A stretch of DNA of 64,000 nucleotides from Verpa conica (Eukaryota > Ascomycota > Pezizomycetes > Pezizales > Morchellaceae). This document shows positions 33,509 through 45,013 of the stretch, piece after piece; positions within the stretch are counted from its first letter, which is position 1; every line of letters starts with the position of its first letter. The notes beneath the pieces were generated by a model. That model had not been told where the DNA came from. It ran no database searches and worked only from the letters and a program-made list of their open reading frames with translations. The stretch is taken from contig JAUFSD010000002.1 in the NCBI GenBank assembly GCA_033030425.1, positions 2,666,001-2,730,000 of the forward strand, given 5' to 3'. Made by a program: the position numbers and the translations under genes.

Positions 33509-36176
33509 ATCAATGACGCTGAGAGTAGGGAGGGGGAGAAAATGATTTAGCATGCGCTTATGTATTAGTTTTGGTTTCTTTTTGTCATGGAGTTTTATTT
33601 TTAGGCACATGTATCAATATCAAAGCATGTGAATTGACTTATGTAAATGCAAAGTAGTTCTCTCATGGTCCCATGTAATTGTATTATATTGCTTGGACGT
33701 TGGGGGTTTGTACTTGCTAAAAAAGCTTATAGTCTGGGTTCACCTAGGCAGTGTTGCACTAAACCCCAGTCCCTTATTATAACACAACGCAACACGCCCG
33801 AGCTTTAGTCTATTGATTAGTAAGTAGAGGGAAAGGGGGAGAAAGAGAAATATTGGACAGGCCTTGATCAAAGCTGATAGTTTGTATTGGCGAAGTGTGG
33901 GTTAACACTGGCACTTTGTTGGTTACTACCTAGGTAGACCCAAACTATAAACCTTTTTTGACAAGTAAAAAAATTTCCCATCTCTTCTGATTAGGGTTTA
34001 ATCTCAAGCTTTAAAATGCATAAAGTTTTAACGGTAATAAAACAGTACTGCGTCTTGGTATATAATTATCGATTAGATAGTCAGTGTAGGGTCGGCAAAA
34101 CTCCAGGATAACGGGGGTACGAAAATCCAACCTGCAGCTATGTTATCCTTTTAGATTTTTATATGATCAGAGGTAGAAATATAGGTACATATACTATCTA
34201 CTAGCATCCACACCCTAGAGATATTTTGGATTACGGTATCTGAGTCATTTTTGTACGCTAAGCGCTAAACTTCTATAGAAAAAAATATCTTAGTCTAATT
34301 CCTATTTGTAGTCTATCACTAGGCCGGTATATAAATTGTTAGAGGGAGGGGTTTGTGAAACTAACTATACTTCATACATCGTCACTTGGTTTACGTACCT
34401 GACCGTAAATCAAGTATGAATGAACAAATATATGGCTGCAAATTAAAGCCCGCCCCCTATTTCCTCAAAACATTGTTTAATCCTCAGCTGTGTTTTATCA
34501 CTAGCGGCACTCCCTAGCTTTATACCTATCTAGTTCATATAGCCTCTATTATCCACCTTGCTTCAAAATTCCGTGCCTATTCCGTGTTTATCGATATATT
34601 GCCCTTGTTGAGGTCGTGTAACCGTTATATGTGCTATCAGATCTCAGATACCAGTACACCCCATACTTTCATCAAAATCAGGCTGTAATAAATGAGATTA
34701 CAAAATCCTTAGATTGGAGTATGCTCCTAGCATATATATGCAATGCGCTGCGGGGGGATTAAATTATCTATACTGTGACTCTTAAGTACATGTAATTTTT
34801 GCAAAATAAAAATAAATACCCGACCATAACCTATATTATGTTGAGAGTTATAGAGAATATAAGTATTCTTTACTAGTCTTGTGGCTTTAGAAATCAACCA
34901 CACTTCTATATATTCAAGGTCCCAAAGGGGGGCACCACTTAAGAACTAGATCGGTGCTACGTACTTGTGGCGAGAAGAATTTCCAGCTGGTCTTTTAGTA
35001 TACGTACGCATGTGGTTGTACTTATCACAAATATAGCAAGCAACCCCTACTGACTCGAAGCATGCCTTAGGTTTATGTCTGTGTCGTACCAGAAATTTCT
35101 ACACTGTATTTGCATTTTTTTCTCGCCTATGCTCTCTATTTCCAGGCTAACGAACTCGAATGTACCGACTGCAGCGTGAAATATAACCCCATGGATTTGT
35201 ATGTAGCACCGCAGATGGACCTTTGCGGCTCAGAGTACTGTGAGAAGTTGGAAGAATGCGTTATGCTAGCTCGATGGACTGCATTCCCGGGCACCTCAAA
35301 AGCCAGCTGATTTGAGGTCAAGGTGACAGTAATTGTTACGCAAGCTAAGGAATTCCCTCAGCGGCTTTATACTGTTGGATAGTAATCATCATTATGGGCA
35401 TAGAGTAGACATTAAACAGGATTTCATTCGTAGCGCGTTAAAATTAAAAACCTACCACTGTTCCACCTGAAACTTTCTTCTACAATAATTTCTTCATGAT
35501 TTAAAAAAATCAGTTCAAATAATTCTGAATAACACTGATACATCTACGACAAATGTTTACTAACCATGATCTTGTAGCTATGGCGGCATCAAATCACCTG
35601 TGAATGTTGTACAAAAATTGCCGACTTTACAGCTTAAAGGCTAAATAACAAGCGCCCCTAGCCTCTGTAGTACGCATAGACATCCAAACATTCTGCTTGA
35701 ACTACCGTAACGGAACCAATCGAACCGATGCTTTGTGTGACAGCTGAAGCGAGGACTTACCGAAACTCTATAGCTACCCTAATACCTTAGAGGAGTTGTG
35801 GGTGAATAATAGCTATGCCCAGACAACTGGTATAGGAGCCCCGGCACGAAAGTAAGTGTGACAAGAAACCTGGTACTGTTAAGCGAATGATAGTGGTACA
35901 AGAAAGATATATTGTTATGCGTACGTACTGCTGAAGCGACTTCGGAGTGACTTCGGAGCGGCCGGTATAGAGGTCTCAGGAATCAGGTACCCCGCTATTG
36001 GATGTGGAATTGAAGAACTCGTAATCATTTTGTTGGACAATATGCCCTTCGTGAGGAGTATTTAATGCATGTCTAGCCCCTATTAAATTCCCATTAGTCT
36101 AACAAGCTAGATATCAAGTCATTTCTGTTTTCTTGCATCGAATTTACTCGCCAGGACTTTTAAGCAACTAGCCAAA
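33509..36176. other. 2.7-kb gene-poor interval
   Basis: No convincing gene. It contains an imperfect hairpin at 34384-34415, a TACATGTA at 34787, an 11-bp tandem repeat of GACTTCGGAG at 35938-35958, and a cysteine-containing ORF (35110-35310) that follows a splice-acceptor-like CTATTTCCAG but has no in-frame ATG. Confidence 0.5.
34384..34415. repeat. Imperfect inverted repeat (hairpin)
   Basis: ACTTGGTTTACG (34384-34395) pairs with CGTAAATCAAGT (34404-34415) at 11 of 12 positions across an 8-base loop. TTCAT-like sequences outside extend the symmetry loosely. Possible element end; no neighbouring gene. Confidence 0.5.
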
Positions 36177-36852
36177 ATGATTCCATCCCTTGCTTTTGTC
36201 TCTACTCTCCTCTCAGCGGCCTTTTTATTCTCACAGACTTCTGTGGGTATAACACTCAACAACGAGACCCAATGCTGTCCCGCTCCTCCATCTCTCGTCT
36301 CTGTTCTCAACTTTGAGTACACCGACTACCAGGATATCGATCACTACCATGGACTTGAGTGGAGAGGCTTCCAAGGCTACAAACGTTATCCTGGGTACCT
36401 AACCGGATGGGCACCAATTCCAAGTAACTATACAACCGCTCTTGCGAATTTCACCGGCAAAGGGGGGGAATCTGTGGAGTTTGGGAGTTACTATGTAATT
36501 GGTGGAATGTTGGCAGGAGTTCATAGTGTTAGTCCACTAATTATATCCTTTACCACCACTGTCTTTAAGCTAATTGGGCATATAGTTGTGGTTTAAATAC
36601 TACGAAACTGGGATTAAGGATCCTGGGGTTGATACGTTACTTGTCTTTGAAGGTCTTGAAGGAAATAACCCTGTGAAGACGTTGGATGTCTGGGTGAACC
36701 CTGTTGATGAATGGCACTACCTTTGTTTGAACTTCACGGAACCATCCATCAATGATCTCAGGATTACAGTACCAGAATGTGTATCGCGTGGTTGCCAATA
36801 CTCTAATTTGGAACTTGACGATGTCTGGGCTATACGGGGCTTTTTTGAGTAA
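36177..36852 (+). CDS. Secreted protein of unknown function, 205 residues
   Basis: Two exons, 36177-36527 and 36586-36852, with a 58-bp phase-0 intron (donor GTTAGT, branch-like GCTAATT, acceptor TATAG). The first 24 residues (MIPSLAFVSTLLSAAFLFSQ onward) form a signal peptide. The mature part starts with a CC pair, is rich in Tyr, Trp and Gly, and carries several N-glycosylation sequons (NNET, NYTT, NFTG, NFTE). Four further elements suggest a compact beta-sandwich: GFQGYKRYPGYLTGW, YYETGIKDPGVDTL, paired cysteines near the C-terminus (PECVSRGCQY) and LELDDVWAI. I do not know a named family. Likely an apoplastic or wall-associated protein. Confidence 0.78.
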
Positions 36853-39100
36853 ATTTATAGAAAAGGCCCAAGGCCTTTTTTATGAGGGTTAAATCAGTTT
36901 TATGTATGTAAACAGATGTTAAGCGCTATGTGTATCACTTTCGCCAATTAAAGTAGAAGGTCTACCAGTTCGTGTGGGTCTAGGAAGCAAGTGTAAGGCC
37001 AAGTTGAAAACCTTTATCTGCCTGTAAAAATTATTATAATGGTCCATCATAAACATTCTACACTCAATTCCCGTTCATTCTTTAGCCGTAGTTATAAGGG
37101 TCACTGGCTCTCACTCGGCTTGTTCAATGATGCCAGTGACCATATCCACTCACGTATTGTCCTAACGTCATTAGGAGAGCCTACAACGCGGTTAGAGTAC
37201 CACCCACGCTAATAAACCCTAGATTATTTATCGTTACGCAACGCTCCGAGGGTGTGATTACTACTTAGATCGGCGTGTTACCACCTGCAATCTACAAGAT
37301 AAACTTTTGACATTTTGGCCCCCTTTGTCATCGGTGCCACCTGAGATTAGCCAATAACGTTTGTTCTTAACATGTGGGCCACTGTCTCGGACACTCCGAG
37401 AGCCCCTGCAGATATGCAGGAGTCTAAAACTGTAAACTCTGCCTGCAGCACCCACAAAATATATATACCGTAGCAAGACGGCAAGAGCAATTACCACAAT
37501 AGTTTATATGTACTAAACTTTCTCCCCTTATCGGGAGCTGGCAGGTATAGCTGTAGTTGATACCAATAGTAATGGTGAGCACGAGACGAGATAATCGCGA
37601 GACTAATTTCGGCTATGTCCCATCCCGTCTTAGGTCTTTTATATTAGGGGTCTTGAGATCAGTGTAGTCTATGAAACAAGAAATCAGAAGCACCTAACTC
37701 TAGCATGACGATATCGCTCTCCTAAAAGCTTTGCATTCTCGGGCATTCTAGTCGGCCAAGGATTTTTTGGGAGTCATTGCAATCTAAAACGTTTTTAGTT
37801 TTCAGGTTGCTATTGTAGGCTCATCCTGACCTGGATTTTTATTTTTGTGGCGAGATATACTTTTTATATCTTCTAACTCATTGATTGTGCTCCTCGGATG
37901 GACTGGGTTTAAGTCGGTTTTTACGCGTCCCCCGAATGGCTACCCAAACGGGTAGGCCTGTTTAACCAACTACTGTATGCTCAAGTAGACCATATATTTA
38001 CAACCCGCACTAGAACTGGAGATGGGTAATACTGTTTCTGTACCGTTAGGATTATTGAAACTTGAATTATTTTTGTGTGTGAAAATGTGGTATCGATTAT
38101 AATTTGCGGTATTAGATTCAAAATAGTTTAAACTCCAGGATATAATGTGTTTTTTTCTGGCTCATTAAGGACACGACCCCTCCTAGCCCTAATAAGATCT
38201 AAACCTTACGCTTACATAAACGCTAAGAAATAATACTTACTGATGCATCGGGGCAGAAACACCATTATCAAATAATGAGCTGTATTTCTGGGACCTTTAT
38301 CATAAAATTGCAAGCAAAATTTAATTATATGCCAAAAGCTGCTAGCTAGTAGATTATGCGCACGACTTACACATCAGTCTTTATCAATCTATTTTGTAAC
38401 TTTAATGAATTACATAAGACCCATGATCTAAGGTTAATCTTGAGGATGAGCCATTAACGTGACTGATCGATGGTAAGTGATATGCCCTTTAGGCTTTGTA
38501 AGAGAAGTCACTTATCACGTTGTCTGAAAATCCTGGATGTGGCTACTAAGAAATTACATAGGCAATAATCCTTGGTGATAAAATCACTTGTCTAAAGTCT
38601 CTCGCCTAACTAGCTGGTCTTAGGGATACAACTTTCAGAGGCATAATGTATAAGTAAAACCTAGGAGGGTGGCTGGCTCAGGCATAGTTTTCGCTACCAA
38701 ATGCGTCACGTATATCACTCGATTAAACAAATCTTAATGTAATCTTATAAGTGAATGTTAGATATACCCTTCATATTGATTAACCTTGCGATCTACATGC
38801 CGGCTTCAATCAATAAAGCGGGGGCTATATACATATAACTCTTATTAAGGGAAGAGAATTAAAACCAGCCCTACAGCTAGCCAAGCTAATTAAGGGTTAG
38901 TGAATAAGAGCTACATCGAAGCAGAACGAGGTCATTGTTTCACGTAAAAAAAAAAGGATAGCTGAAAACCCGTAAAAATAACTCGAAAAACGTCTCATTA
39001 CTCATAATCATTTCATCGGCACCCTCATTTAAAAATACGTAAATAAACTAATTAATCCCTCCTTTATTCCATCCTCTACAAGCCTCGTAGGTGTATGAAT
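36853..39100. other. 2.2-kb gene-poor interval
   Basis: 3' flanks of two convergent genes and AT-rich DNA between them. No ORF, repeat or RNA that I can support. Confidence 0.5.
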
Positions 39101-40757
39101 CTACAAGAACAAAGCCCCAGCCATAACAGCCCCAGCGAGGATTCCAAATCCAGCTACATTACGCGCAGCCGAGCCAGTGAAGGCCAGGGAAGATGGCGAT
39201 GGTGTAGGTGAGGTGCTGCTAAGACGCGTGCTGTTGGCTGATGATAATGGTACTAGCAAGACAGTTGAAACCATAGATTTGCTAGTTGAGGTACTTGTGA
39301 CCGTGACGATAGGATTAGAAGTGTAGCGAGTAACTGTCTCGATTATAACAGCGGTTGGTGATATCGTTGGTGTACACTGTGGCTTTACGAATGATGGCTC
39401 GGTTTTAGGTCCTCCGCATTCAGATGCAAGGCTATTTTCTGATGTCAGTTTTGTTGTGGATATAATGTACGCGTATTACTTACTAGCAACCTCCCCAAGT
39501 TTGCCCGCATTGGTCTACACCATCGACGCAGATCGACTGAGAGCATGCAACTGTCTGTGAAGACGATGCGGTAATTGTTGAACCACCGATCGAAGTAGAG
39601 CTCGAACCAGAGCCGGTAGGACATGGGGGCTTAGTAAATGTTGGCCATGCACTTCCTCCAGTACACTGTGGGTCAAGGCTACGAGTGGAGAGTTGTTAGC
39701 TTTATGCGTATTGAAATAAAATAATAAAGAGAGCTACTAACAAGCATCCACCATATAGAAGCCCGCATTCGTTTACATTATCGACACAAATGCTTCGGGT
39801 ACACGCTCCTGATGTACTTGATGAGGTTGGCGAGTAGCATGGAGGAGCCGTAAATGTTGGATAGGTACTACCCCCAGTACACTTTGGGTCAAGGCTAGCC
39901 AGGAGCGTTAGAATTAACTTAATTTATCCACCGTTTAAAATTCCTTGACTTACAAGCAACCTCCGTAGGTTTGTCCGCAGGAGTTGATATAATCAGCACA
40001 GATTGATTGGGTACACGCGCTTGAAGACACAGAAGAGGTGATAACTGATGTTATTGTGGGGCATGGTGGCTTGGTAAAAGTTGGGAAAGCAGTTCCCCCA
40101 GTACATTTCGGGTCAAGGCTAAGGAATTGTTAGCTAATATCCAGGGCTAGGTGCCAAAACATAATACATACAAGCATCCACCATATGTTTGTCCGCATTC
40201 ATTGATAAAGTCTTGACAGATTGACTGGGTACAGGTGCTTGAGGAACTACTAATGAATGAAGTTGTAGGGCATGGCGGTTTACTGAAGGTTGGCCATGCG
40301 CTTCCACCTGTGCAGGCGGGATCAAGACTGTTTTTAATGTTAGTCTTGGAGTTATTTTAAATAAGAAAATAAGATGACTGAGGGACCACAATAGAAATTA
40401 AGATAATGATTTCCCACTTCAACACTAAATTCCATATTATGAAGGAAAAGGCTTCATAACTTAAAGAAAAAAGAACGCTTCTTTCACATGATGGATCGAT
40501 CGAATTAGATGAATAAGGAGAAGGGATATTTACAAGCAGCCCCCATACATCATTCCGCATTCATTGATGTTGTCCACGCAAATAGATCGTGAGCATGCTG
40601 TAGACGACGAAACTGTGACCGCACTAGCACTCGTCGGGGTGAGGCCAATGGTAGTGGCCCCTGCATAGGCAGTTGTTGAGGCGACGGGGTTGCCCAGCGC
40701 ACCCTGAAGAAGGAACGCAGCGAGGGTAATTCTAGGTTTGAGAGTAGCGAAATACAT
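39101..40757 (-). CDS. GPI-anchored protein with five cysteine modules, 407 residues
   Basis: Six exons on the minus strand: 40534-40757, 40172-40327, 39954-40118, 39742-39894, 39484-39678 and 39101-39431. The N-terminus is a signal peptide (to about GALGNP). Five modules follow, split by Ser/Thr linkers. Each has C-x-x-S-I-C-x-D, then a CG-x-x-[YW]GGC block, then, usually, LDP-x-C-TGG and PTF-x-x-PPC. All five introns are phase 2 and cut between GGC plus two bases and the LDP codon, so each internal exon is a symmetric 2-2 unit. The last module is divergent (LAS-ECGG, PSF). The end is a Ser/Thr-rich stalk and a hydrophobic tail (GFGILAGAVMAGALFL) typical of a GPI signal. Probably a cell-wall protein, perhaps carbohydrate-binding; the binding role is inferred. 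Intron 1 is long (206 bp), the others 52-63 bp. Confidence 0.86.
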
Positions 40758-43700
40758 AGTTTAAGAAAAGCTGTAGTTGAAAGTAGTTAGTTATTCCTAA
40801 ATTTCGACTTTTTGTGACGGTTTGTCTCTTTGTTGCTTCCCTTGCTTTCCGTCACTAAACGAATGTTTCCTTTCTGAAGCGAATGACAATAAATTCACAC
40901 AGAGATAACTGAACGAAAGTTTGGCGTTAACCCTTGAGCCCAAATGACAAGACCGCTGTAGACTCAAAGCAATGGGGAATCCTCTCATCATAAATGCTTC
41001 CAAGAGGCGGTCATAGCCTTAGGAACGTGATATTGGTTACACGAACTGGGAAAGCCGACTGGACGGTCACATCTCACCCATGGGTAAAAGTCAGGCAGTT
41101 TACTCGTAGGATCGGGGCCCGGTGACCATGGAAAGCTTGGCCAAAGGTGGGGGAGGGGGGGCAATTGGGCGGGAAGCGAAGCCAATGATGCCTAGTGTTT
41201 GTCTCCGGTAGTTGCTTTTTTCGCTATAGTGACCATTAAGGCTACAATCACCACTTATCTTGTTTGAGCCGCAAACAAAGAACAGAATGCGGTGGAATTT
41301 TTGCCAGAATCGTCTCAGGCTACTGGAAAAGTCGGCCCTTCTCTTTCGGTTGTCCTAAATTGTCATGTCAGATCTATTTTTGGCTGGGCTCGACCAAAAA
41401 CAGCCTCGGATGCTTACTATTCCCGTACATACTTTCGCACCACTTCGAACACCACTCCAATTCAGTTTGGACGTATCTCCTACCCGAAGATTAATACATA
41501 GTAGATTACCTCCCTCTAATCTCTTGAGGAGCGAAACGAAAAGCCTCACAGTATCCCCACGTTACCACGTCATTGATTAAAGATTCCCGGACCTTTATTT
41601 AAGGTAGGTTTTTAGCTTTGTTGTTTGTTCAGGTACATCTATGTACGAGGTGCATACTATCAGATTCGAATTTAGCCGTCCGGTGAAAAACGCTTGACTT
41701 CAGGGACATCTTGACAAGGATTAGTCGGAGCTCGTGAGAATTTTACACACACATGTTAGTAGGGAAATTTTAAATTAATCCCAGTGTGACCCGCCCTACC
41801 AGCACTGTCACCCATTTCTTTGGAGATTCAAGGTAAAACTCGATTATACTAATATATCTCCCAGACAAAGAACTCACAAGGTCCACGGGCTATTGGTGTT
41901 AATTTCCTGTTATTCGTGGATCCCAATCTTAATCTCAACTCGTACCTTAGTCACATTGACTATGCCATAGGTTGTATGGTAATTACTCGTCTTGGGACCT
42001 GTTTTTAAACGAAGGATCCTTGCATTCGTCAAGGTCCCAAGGCAGGTGACCAAAGATATACGAGGGAAGTTGCGCTGGTACCACTAAAGAGTCTCTGCGG
42101 CGGAATGTGTCCTATATTCCGGGCATCAATCCTAGTTAGGACCCTTCCATGAATCGCCGGTTTAGATGGATCTTCTAGATGCCACCAAACACGTCGAGTG
42201 AGAGGTAGTGATCATACAATCTCCAGGCAGCGATGTCTGAGGGCAGATCGACTGCGCCCATGAAACCACTCTGGGGGTGAACCGGCCCAAACTTTGGCAG
42301 CGCCTCACCCGTAGATTTGACAGCGGATCTCGGGAGTACTTCCGAACCTTGTTGGTCAAAAAGGTTGGATACCAGGGCTTATGGCGAGAACGGAGAATAC
42401 TGTTATAATAGAGTATAGATTATCTCTCTTAATTTACCGTCTGTCTAAATACCCGTTTTTGAAGTGATGGATTAATTTTTACTTACATCAGATCATACCG
42501 GCGGTTAGGCTTTATCATGTGTTCCTTTCTATGTTGCCATGCAGTTCAGCCTTAGCGCCAAGAGTGCTGCATTTTCCCGTCACCCTCCAGTATGGCAGCC
42601 ACAGACAGGCGATAAGTGTCTCGCCTTTTGATGCGTATCCCCTAAACTTGTATGAAAGATTATATATGACTGAATGTGGTGTGGCGAGGGCAGACCCATA
42701 ACCTTTGCGTCTTTAAATCCTAAAATAACCACTAGTTACTATAATATTCTTAGGGAAGTAATATCAGTAATCCTCCCATTGCCCAGAGTTTTCTATTCCT
42801 TGACAAGTCACATGGAATTCAGCCCATGGGTCAATATTAATTGTTCTAGTCTCGCTCGCTGGCCCACCTTTCTTATAATCCATAGGCCAAGCCCTCGCTA
42901 ATAAGACCCTCCCGGCCTATGAGGGATATACGAGCCTAAGAATAAAGATGGAAGTGACGAACTTGATTTGGTCTATCGACAAAGCCTTGCCGGTGTAAGT
43001 CTTGGTATCAAAAGTTCTAGCTAACATAAATAGGGACATACCCCTTTTGAGGACTTAATTTCGGCACTTAATATTAACATAGTGCCACCACTTATCTCTT
43101 CGATTATGCTTAATTTGATAACTCGATCGAATTGTGAATAGTGGGGTGCGCTGAGCATCCTTGTATAGAGAATGGCGAAATTGCTATATACAATCTAAAA
43201 TACTCGCTAACCTGCTGGGCTTATGAACAGGGTTTCATAAGATTTTAGTGTGGGACCAACAGCCCTATATAGGTTCCAGAATTCCCTTGTTACTCACTGA
43301 TTGCCTGAAGAAAAAACTTGAAAGTATCAAGCGCCTTAAAAATACCTAGAACTTAATTTGCCTATCCCAACTATAAAAGGCCTATACCGTCCATTGAACA
43401 ATCATCGTAACTCACTCATCCGTGCCAAAAATCGTTTTCTGACTATATATTTTATGTAGTTGACTACTACATTATTGAGGCCCGGTGCTATACTTACCAA
43501 GATGTAATCTCGACCTTTCTCAGCATGTAAAAAACCATGAGGTGAATTTACTGGTGCCGGGTAACGACTTGTGGACACACTACTAATGCTTGGCGGTGAT
43601 TTGTCTATGTAGAAACTACTTTTCAAAGGGTAAGATCACTCACAACACGCTTTATTTGAGTTCTTAGCGGAGAGCTTACACCATTTAGAGTTGGGATTTC

Positions 43701-45013
43701 CCAGGATTCCCTCGCTAAGAATAAAATCTAAGTCTTTGGAGTCACTCTGTAGCTTGATAGACTCATTCTCTTACTTACCAGGTCATGACATGCTACACAG
43801 GTGATCAACTTAATCTTGAAAAGCTGTTGCATCTGCAGGAACCGAATCCAGGCTCAAGACCGAAATTTTACTGAGGTATTCCTTGTACGCGCTCTCTAAA
43901 ACACTTACTATATATGGTCCTGTAATACCGTTTCCCCCCTGTATCAACGAATAAACGTCACTAGTAAGCAGTAGGATCACCCCTTCATCTTTGCTATGTT
44001 TAAATAATCCAATTACATCTACCCCACGGAGTTACCAACCAGAACCAGTCTTACCAGAGCAAGTAGTGTCCCTGTTCCAACGGTTTTGTTTTTAATCTAG
44101 GTAGACTAATACGGCGAGGTGCAAACAATGTACAGCAAGGCTTTCTTGAAGGAACAAAGACCTATGATCGGCAGTGGTCTATGTCTCGGTATGTAATATC
44201 GGAAGTCGTATTCGTGTATTTCTTGGTGATATTCTAATCCTAGCTCTGACTTGTCCGACGGCTATGACCTAAATACACGGCCAGAAAAATTGATTGCACG
44301 AATTGCTTTTAGAAAATCTGTCATAGTAATATGTGATATTACAGGACCCGTAAATAATCCCTCTATAAATAACACAGTCAGCATAAGAAGCGTATTGGTA
44401 AGGAGGAGGAGCGGGACATTGGCAGAGAACAGAATTCCTAACGCGTTATATACTACTAGGTGAGAAGCCTGCCATAAACCTAGAAGGTCATAAGTATCCA
44501 CTGAAGCCCCCATGAAACACCAAAATGTATCATGAGATCTACAAATTCATAAATGCACCTATACAAACTTTATAACATACAAATTAAATCTTACAACTAT
44601 CTCTAGTTAAAAACAATAATTTGGCGTGTTAATGCACCCACCTACTATGCAAGTGCATAGCTACTCGCCCAAAAGGTCATTCACATATTAGTCATCTCTT
44701 CGTCCCCAAGGCCTATACCATGAAACTCCTAAAAAACTCAGAAACCCAACCCGTACGTAACCCATAAAGTACAAGCCAAAAGAAATATTTGGTACAGTTG
44801 TAGGAAGACGTGTAACTATAGACAGGTAAAAGTAAAGGTAAAAGAGTATTAAAAAGGCATCAAAAACTCCTGTACCGAAATCTTGGAAAAGCGTTGCATA
44901 AAAAAAAGGAAACACCGAAACGTATACAGAAGCGTTAAACCCAAAGAGACAAAAACGTGAGACATTAGGGGCCGATTCATTAATGCCGTCATACTTGACC
45001 CTCTCCTCCTATA
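40758..45013. other. 4.3-kb gene-poor interval
   Basis: The left end is the promoter of the five-module gene and carries a G-quadruplex motif (41147-41173). Beyond that I find no gene that holds together. On the minus strand at about 43400-43830 two strong GTAAGT donors follow coding-like stretches, but no joined reading frame results. Hydrophobic ORFs on the minus strand at 44262-44513 and 44688-44915 look incidental in AT-rich DNA. Confidence 0.45.
41147..41173 (+). other. G-quadruplex-forming motif in promoter
   Basis: G5, G8, G3 and G3 runs separated by 1, 5 and 1 bases lie about 390 bp upstream of the five-module gene, on the strand opposite to its sense direction. The arrangement meets standard quadruplex criteria. 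Confidence 0.55.

Noticed and set aside
35938..35958. Tandem GACTTCGGAG
   Set aside because: Only two units; likely local slippage with no wider significance.
44262..44915. Two hydrophobic minus-strand ORFs (83 and 75 codons)
   Set aside because: Hydrophobic frames are expected by chance in AT-rich DNA; starts are weak and no exons join.
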